Shown here one piece after another: positions 56,998-64,000 of a stretch of DNA of 64,000 nt; the stretch's first letter is position 1; each line of letters opens with the position of its first letter. Where the stretch lies: positions 1-64,000 of the forward strand of contig JANTQF010000126.1 in NCBI GenBank assembly GCA_032988165.1, read 5' to 3'. Below the pieces are notes generated by a model. It was not told the origin of the DNA, made no database searches, and saw nothing but the letters and a program-made list of their open reading frames with translations. Origin of the DNA: Emmonsiellopsis sp. PD_33. Its lineage: Eukaryota; Ascomycota; Eurotiomycetes; Onygenales; Ajellomycetaceae. A program made the translations under genes and the position numbers.

Positions 56998-59961
56998 CTA
57001 ATAATAAATCTTCTCCTCATAAATAGGTGGTATTCCCTTATCCTCATCCCACGAGATTTTGTTCTTCTCATCGATGGTCGCATCTTCATCGGTAATCGCG
57101 ATGTACTTGGATGTATGCGCAACTTCCTGCCTACTCACACCACCTGCATCACGAGGAATCCAGAGGAGTGGTGGCTGTGCGGTGACTGAGGGGTGAGAGT
57201 ACGCCGTGGCCTCGACTTCGGGATCATAGGAGATGTCGGCAAAGTCGTGCGGGACGAGTTTGCGGAGCGTGGCGTAGTCGGCGAATTTGTCAGGACGGAG
57301 GAATTTGGCGATGATGCTTCCGTTGGGTTTGGGGATCAGGTCAGTGGGAGATGTGATTCCCTTCTCGGCGTCATGGCCGTTTCCGGTTGATGGACCGGCT
57401 TCGGCGTGTGGCTTGGTGTTCGAGTCACTGTCTTCACGGGCGGAACCATCCTGGAGGAGCAGGTCCTCTTCTTCAGATTCAAGATTGCGCGGGAGATAGT
57501 TTAGGAGAGGGGTGATAGCACTGTTGAGTGAGAAGTGATAGAGGACCATGAAAACAAGGAAGATAATCATGAGGATGAGAGGTCCAAGAGCGGCCTTACT
57601 CTTCGCAGTTCCGATCGCAAAGAGGCCAATCAAGCAGACGACCAGGAGGTAGCAGCCAACAAGGGTCTGCTGCAGGGCTCGAGGGTAAATCATGCCCTTG
57701 GTGTCGATGTTTGCGTTGGTGACGTAAAGCATGTTGTAGCGATATGCGACATAGAACAAAAAGAGACCGATAGTAGCGAAACCAAGGACCAATGGAGCGA
57801 TAGCACCGTAGGTAATGGCTAGCACGTGGATTAGCATGAATACACTGACAAGACCAGTATAGGATTACTTACCAATCACGCAAAGATTGGTCAGGACGGG
57901 CAAAACAGTTCCCCAGCCCATTCCAGACAGGTTTGCCCATCGGTTATACATCTTTCGGGGGGTATTATCCAACAGCTTCCCGAGAATTTTCGAGATAATG
58001 AGGCCTGCAATTTGAAGGAGAGTGCCGGCAGTGAAGGTCAGACCCTGGAGAATGAAGTACGCAATATAAAAGTTAGACGCTTTGGGAATATTTTGGGCCA
58101 GCATGGAAGCGGCATTTTGCGGCTCCTGAATGATTTTGACAACGGCGCTCGAGGCGGCTGAAGAAATTGTCACAACGAGGAACACCTGGACAATCTGGAA
58201 TCCGAAATAGAAGTTCTGAGTTCTAAGCTCTACGGCGGCTGTTGTCGGTACACCACCAAGTTTTGCCATCACTATGGTTTGGATATTAGTTTAGAGCCAG
58301 GGCCAGGGAACAATGTCAGCACTTACATCGGAGAATAATGGGCAAAAGAGCCATGAGGACTGCCAGGAGAATTACAGGGAGAAGCGAGGTAATGAGGCCC
58401 AAAATGACCGGCGGGCATTTATTAATGAATTCAAGGAAGGGAACCTTTTCGATCAGGAAATTGATGTTCGAGATGGCACCGACAACAGCAACGGGGATTG
58501 CCCAGAAGATGATGAGGGCAACAACAAAGGCGATGGTGGCAGCATTTCGAATGACGAGTTCCCACCACTTGATCCGCAGGTTGGGCCAGATAATATCAGC
58601 CGGATTGAGGCCAATAAATCGTGGGGCCATGTGAAGGGGTTGGTTATGGGCGAGCATCTGATAGGCAGACTGGGCTTCGTTCTGGGTATAGAATTCAACA
58701 AACACGGACGACAGCTTTTTGGCATCAGCACCACGATGCTTCTGTTGCAGGGCTTCGATTTCGGGCTTCAAGCGCTCGATCTCGGTTCTGGACCAGTTGA
58801 TGGTGTCGACCTTCTTGCCAATGATTGGCTTCAGTCTGTGGGTTGGTCGCTGCGAGGGTTTAATCCAGCGAGCAGCCACCGAGCCAGATTCTCCATCAGC
58901 TCCATCGCCTACAGGAAGCTCCGTGTCGTGGTTTTCTTCGTCCGCTGGCCGTCCCTTCAAGGCCTTGATGCGTGCTCCGTTCGCCAATTTGATCAGCTTG
59001 GTCTCGGCTCCCTCCAGCTTAAAGGCAACCTTGTCCCGCTCCGAGACCAACTTTTCCAATTCTGAGGTGTCCGTTGGGAACCAAACATTCTTTACTTTAT
59101 CGTTTCCATAAATGCGTCGAACCTTGGCTTCGTTCAGATATTCCTCAGGGACGGAGGTAAACAGAACGGTCTTGGAGGAGATACGGGCCGCATAAAGAGG
59201 AGACAAAAAGTACGCCTGGCGCAGGTTGATAAAGAAGATGCTCTCACGGGTAACCATGAAGAAAATAAAGCCTATGAGGCGTCCGTGTTAGCATGCGGGA
59301 TGCAGAAAATGCACCCAAACTTAGTGGACGTGCAGGGGTTCATCAAATGCGCTCCACCTCTCAAAACAACATACCAACAAAGATCCAGGCGACAAATGTA
59401 TGGGCATAGTATTTATTCAGATTGCCCACCACGTTGCCAAAGGTAAGAAGATCCAGTTGCTGCTTCCCACCACCCCCTGTCGCGTTGACGGGAAACAGGA
59501 TAGGCCAAGTGATCAAACAACCAACGAAGCAGATGGTGGTCGCGATTTTCAGATACCGAAGAAGAAGATAAGCGTCGAGGGAGTGATGTCGCAACACATA
59601 TTCATCAGACAATTTGGCCATGGAGGTTATCCAGCCAAAGATGCCAGGCGACGGCGCGGGCGTCCGTTCAACCTCCCGCAGAGATCCAATGTAGGTTCTG
59701 GGCGCATACTGGCGACGCTGGCTTTGACGAAGGACGATGAAGAGGAGGACCATAGCCGCCGATATAATGAGGGTGGGGACCAAGGTCGACACCAGCCCGG
59801 AGGCAGAGTTGGAGGCATCTTTGGGGTCTTCGGTGTCCTGGGAGAGCAGACTTGTCAGCACTTGTCCGCGCACAGCATAGGAGACAGCATTGCGATCCGC
59901 GAAGCCAGGCGCAGATGGAATTGGGGGTGGACAGGTCGACTGAGAGAGACTTGCTTACCAT
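56998..59961 (-). CDS. CSC1/OSCA-type calcium-permeable stress-gated cation channel (DUF221)
   Basis: Multi-pass membrane channel of the hyperosmolality-gated OSCA/TMEM63 family (fungal Csc1/Rsn1/Phm7). Exons on the minus strand are 59961-59959, 59837-59375, 59271-58327, 58271-57873 and 57818-56998 (2631 nt, 876 aa). An N-terminal helix (LVPTLIISAAMVLLFIVL) is followed by RTYIGSLREVERTP. A cytosolic domain holds VFVEFYTQNEAQSAYQ, then the DUF221 core IIWPNLRIKWWELVIRN, and many further helices. The last exon ends in an acidic cytosolic tail. The first exon appears to be the ATG alone (ATG then GTAAGC). The second exon contains no earlier in-frame ATG before its first helix, so this start is needed. 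Which fungal paralogue it is remains open. Confidence 0.9.
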
Positions 59962-62900
59962 GGCTGCTGGAATCCGCTGTCAACACTGCTGGAGAAGCTG
60001 ATGGTGCTGAGAACAGCGATGCAAATTGGAGCGACAGCTCACAGGAGCAGAGCAGACAATACCCCCGTGCGCGCAGAAGAGAAGAGCAAAGAGGGGGGAG
60101 ATTCAAATAACGGTTTGACAAACGAGAACGAAAGAGTGGCGGCGAAGCGGATATATGAACGACAGAAAGAAGGTGGAATATCACCAGCAGCGAACGAGTG
60201 GAGAGACAACAACGCAGCAACACAAACAACCAGCAAATCAGAACGAGTGGACGCTGCTCAAGCACACGAAGGCAAAAAACAAGCTTGCAGGTTGCAGCCC
60301 GTCTATTTGCGCAGAGGATGTCCCGTTTCCCGCCACCAGGTGTGTCTCGAGCAACCCAAAATCCAGGACAGCGATGGTGGGCTCTCTCCAGGTTATCTCG
60401 CGCAGGCTAACTGGCTTTTTTTCACTAGCCGCGGCCAGCGTGACGAACCAGGCTTTGCTTCGCCGGAGGAGATCGAGATCTACGGGGCTGCGAGGTCCAC
60501 GGTTGAGGATCCTGTCTATCTCGATTCTCTGGCTCTACGGAGGACGCTTCACCACGCTTGCTCCCTCGCGCTTTGAGTGAAGACCCAAGAGTGAACCTAA
60601 CCTCGCCTGGGGAGATTCACAATCTTGATTCTGCTGGTGCATTAGCCTGTTCTCCTGGGCTGGCTGAGCCAATCTGTGGCAAGTTTCACACTAAAAAATG
60701 CCTGCCAGCCAGGGCTTTTCAACTCTCTGACCAAGTTACCATACGGCCAGGATCTGAGATCTCTCCCACAGTGACAACCAGGGCAAACCGTGGGTTGCGA
60801 AAGGGGGGCTTTCCATTGTTATCATTTAAACTTCGAGCTCTGGCCTTGGTTAATCTCCACCTCTGTGACTTGTGAGTCGTGATTGTATGCGCTGAATCAA
60901 CAAACCAGCCCAGACAGCAGGCCCTCGAGAGGTCAGGCCGAACTCCAATCCCCAGATCCTATGGACAATAGCATGGCTTGCAGCGTGGTGAATTCATCCT
61001 CGAATTTGGCTTAAGAAAAGTAGCTCCCGATAATGTCCAAGTGGGGGATCTGGGTGGAGAGCCATGGAGTCTCCCACTTCACAACCACGTCACTTAATCC
61101 CAAGATCCCGTTTTCTCGCTGCGGGTGTCAATTGGCCAACTTGAAATCTCGACCTCGTTTCCCTCCTGGCGATTGGCCAAGTTAAAAAAGAAAAGAAAAG
61201 GAACCAGAAGTCGACCTCGAACCCCGGCGAGCAAATGTGTTGGTGTGTATCAAGACTTGAAAATTACGCCATTTTTGCCTCCTGCTCGGCTGCTCCCCTG
61301 TTTCTGCAGCGATATGCGAGTTTCCTGTCGGATGACGCATATGGCTAGGGTTGATCCCCAGCTACCTTAATTCTCGAGGTAGTACGGAGTATCCCATAGC
61401 TCGCCGAACTACAACAGCAGAGGATGAAAATCGTTGTGCGACACTACTACTCACAATTACCCAAGGAAAATACTCTATGAAAGCGTCTCCTTCGGCTCCA
61501 TGCGAGGGCAAAAAAGAGAAAAATCAAAACTCAAGCCGAACGCAGATTGGGATAATCGATAATTCGGCCTGCCAAGGGAGATAGCGCCCAAATAACAAAG
61601 TTTAAAATATGTGGAGCAGGAAGATTCATCGGTGGCAAATCATATTTTGGCGCCTGCGATTCAACTTTTCCAATTAACCTTCGCCTGTTCAGAATTGATA
61701 GGGGTGGTCGTTTCCTCCACGCAGTATCTACTTTTTGGATAAGCTTTTTTAACCATCGCGTTGACGCTGGCCAAAGAGGCTCATTATGACATGAGAAACC
61801 CCCTCTCATTAAGGAAAAGATCTCATAGAGTTTGTCGCTAGGATCCGCAAACCGGTCGTCAAATCAGTCCTACGCCACGTCAGTTTTAACTGTGCGACAT
61901 GAGCATGCGAAATGTATGGGGTACAGCGTACAGAATGGCTATCTGCATACGGAGTTCCCAACCTGCCTATCAAATGCACAACTACATCGTTATGTCGTCA
62001 CTTAACACTCAAAATTGTGAAATCAATGATGAGCAATGGTGAAAATCCATGGTCGTTCAACCGCATCTAGGAGCGATACTTAACCATTTAAGTGCGCCAT
62101 TCTTCGGCGTTCGGTTGAAACGCGTTTACGAAGATATGCATGATCTTCCCTTCACAGCCTTGGACCTTGGACCTTGGCTAAATTTCACACATGGCCGGTA
62201 CCTCCCTTGTGCTTTGCAGCATGCGAAAATCCCAACCAGAGTCCAACTGGGTTCTTTGCTCGATGAAATCTTCCCCGCTGCCTAACATAATTCCTCATGA
62301 ACTAGGCAGTGCTTGGTGATCAGGAGACTGGAGAACTGTCTGCTTGGTCAATGATCATTTGAATGCGGTGGTACTAGGCAGGGCTAAGGATGTCAAAGGC
62401 GTCTAATGCGGTGGTGAAAAAAAAGGTCAAACTCAGGGGCAGATTGCAATATCCCACGGTGACATTTTGCAAATCCATGGATTTGGGGTGATGAGGTGAT
62501 GAGCCGTTTGAATTCGACATGCCAGTCACACAATTTGTGAAGGCATCAAAGAATTGTTTCGTGTACGGATACCCAGGGAATAGCATATGAGAGCTGGGAG
62601 TTCCCGAGGGAATGGTTCTAATTTCCCGCTCTTCAGACGAAGCCATCGCGTCGAAGCCGCCACGGTTTCTTCCCCACAGAAGATGGAGGAACAGGGCTGC
62701 TTGGTGACCTCATACACACTCTGCTGAGATCAGACAGCTGAATGGACCGTGCACGACTCCGTGCTCTCCGCTTCGCCATTCTTTGTTGTGTTATCCCATA
62801 GATCTGATAACCGCAAACGGCCTACTTTGTTGACGTCCATCATCAGGAAGCTCCATCAAATTCTGGCCTTGCATTCCTCCTCAACACTGAAGAGTCCATC

Positions 62901-64000
62901 CCAGGGGGTCAGACCAACTGGTCTGGTGCCCGTGGAACCCCATGTCTTCACCACGAAGTCTATCTCTATGACTGTGAAACGGGGAATGCAATGACCGGGC
63001 TGACGATCGTAATTCAGACACCCGGCGGGATAGTTACTGAAATGTCGACGATCTTAAGGGGGGAGTGTGGCTTTGATACTTGGTGTCAAGCCACGACGCA
63101 AAATCTTCTCTGTTTCTTCATCAATGCGCGGGATCGCAAGACCTCCACCAAGACCACCACTGGCGTTGTTTGAACTTTGACACAGTCCCAAAAATTGCGA
63201 ACGATTTTGTTTCATCATGGATAGTATTTGAGGCAATAGGGGGATTAGGAGGGTAAGGGAGAACCAAGCAACTAACCATGAGTTCCAAGAGTGTCGTCCC
63301 TGACCATTATTTCCCCTCCGCCCCTCGCGCTACCAATTATTCACTCACTCCCCCGAACTGTCAGCCTAGCAGCCAAGTTGCGAAACCTGTACCATTCAGA
63401 TTCAAAAGTCCTCCTCTTATTTTCTCGGGCTTTGAGAATCTCATCTCTCCTCCAATACTTTCTACATCCAGTTGAAATCGGCACACACACATTGATGCTT
63501 TTCCAACGAGATGACAAGACTCAATCCCTGTGGCACATTCCACCAATCCTGTTCAGCCTTATCACCTATTCAAATAACTTGGCACTAGCAATAAGCAGAG
63601 GACATTCAACATTCTTTTCAGACATTGCCATTATTGATTGGGGTCGCTGGAGACCTTGATGGGAGTGTAAGAGGGAAAAGCAATAAGTCCTATGCAATGG
63701 GATACTACAGTCAGCTAATAAGAATGGAGTGGGCCTTATCTACTCTCATTCTTTTAGTTGCAACAGTCCATATTATATCACTGTTCACGCCTGATGCATT
63801 TATAAAAAAAAATGCTCTCAATGGGATTAATCCCTATGCAATAGAGTACTACATAGAATCGTGATCCCCTTGCCTTTTTTGCCTGGGTAATACCCAAGCT
63901 TGAATATCTGTTTCCTCGGGTTGCGGAGTTGGCTATTATAACTACACTACACTAATGAAACCGTACTAATCCGTGCAAAAAAAAAAAAAAAAAAGCGCAC
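59962..64000. other. Gene-poor right end
   Basis: The first part is promoter and leader of the channel gene. Beyond 60600 no frame shows a recognisable domain. One TACGGAGTA motif lies at 61383-61391. A stretch near 62880-63172 reads as plausible protein (HHEVYLYDCETGNAM) but has no start or family match. The window ends in a poly-A run at about 63978-63994. Confidence 0.45.

Noticed and set aside
59838..59873. Channel start within the 59873 frame
   Set aside because: The codon there is GTG, not ATG, and a good splice acceptor follows at 59838.
60001..60576. 191-codon plus-strand open frame
   Set aside because: It lies over the promoter/leader of the channel gene, starts on a non-ATG-like context and has no domain or biased codon pattern.
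62880..63172. Protein-like stretch including HHEVYLYDCETGNAM
   Set aside because: No start, splice structure or recognised family; too short to call, though it may be a decayed element.
1..64000. tRNA or rRNA genes
   Set aside because: I looked by eye for B-box-like GTTCRANNC sequences and found only isolated matches in introns or coding sequence, without a cloverleaf. A covariance scan would be decisive.

Overview
The window is nuclear DNA of a filamentous ascomycete. Genes are split by short GT-AG introns with CTAAC-type branch sites. Two regulators carry Zn2Cys6 fingers, and there is a fungal PlsB-type acyltransferase, a YND1-type apyrase and an ASTRA WD-repeat protein. Gene content and spacing suit Eurotiomycetes. 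Onygenales (Ajellomycetaceae-like, with wide non-coding spacers) is my best guess, by inference only. One assembly gap (Ns 49705-49803) lies inside a hexanucleotide repeat. I saw no tRNA, rRNA, CRISPR array or intact transposon.

Layout, left to right. 1.5-10 kb: a Zn2Cys6 regulator (+), U2 snRNP A' (-) and a Golgi-type apyrase (-). 10.6-19.3 kb: a Baeyer-Villiger monooxygenase (-), a divergent serine beta-lactamase/transesterase-family hydrolase (+) and a second Zn2Cys6 regulator (+); together they look like a small ketone-to-ester-to-acid/alcohol catabolic or secondary-metabolic cluster. 19.8-28 kb: an ammonium permease (-) with upstream GATA sites, a glycerol-3-phosphate/dihydroxyacetone-phosphate acyltransferase ending in the peroxisomal signal SKL (-), and the divergent pantothenate synthetase (+). 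28.9-37.2 kb: DEAD-box helicase Dbp7 (+), ASA1 (-), a flavin-reductase-like FMN protein (+) and an uncharacterised Cys-pair zinc protein (+).

37-50 kb is mostly non-coding. It holds one uncharacterised coiled-coil-type protein (+), a possible broken gene and about 8 kb with no convincing gene but with a candidate structured RNA, a 20-bp palindrome and simple repeats. 49.5-60 kb: a DUF6891-like protein (-) whose acidic tail probably continues through the repeat and gap, an F-box protein (-), a 430-aa acidic unknown (+) and a CSC1/OSCA-type stress-gated cation channel (-) whose start codon appears to sit alone in a 3-nt exon. 60-64 kb shows no supported gene.

Exon structures were built by hand from splice sites. 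In every multi-exon model the summed coding length is an exact multiple of three, which gives an internal check. Functional statements beyond visible motifs rest on family knowledge.
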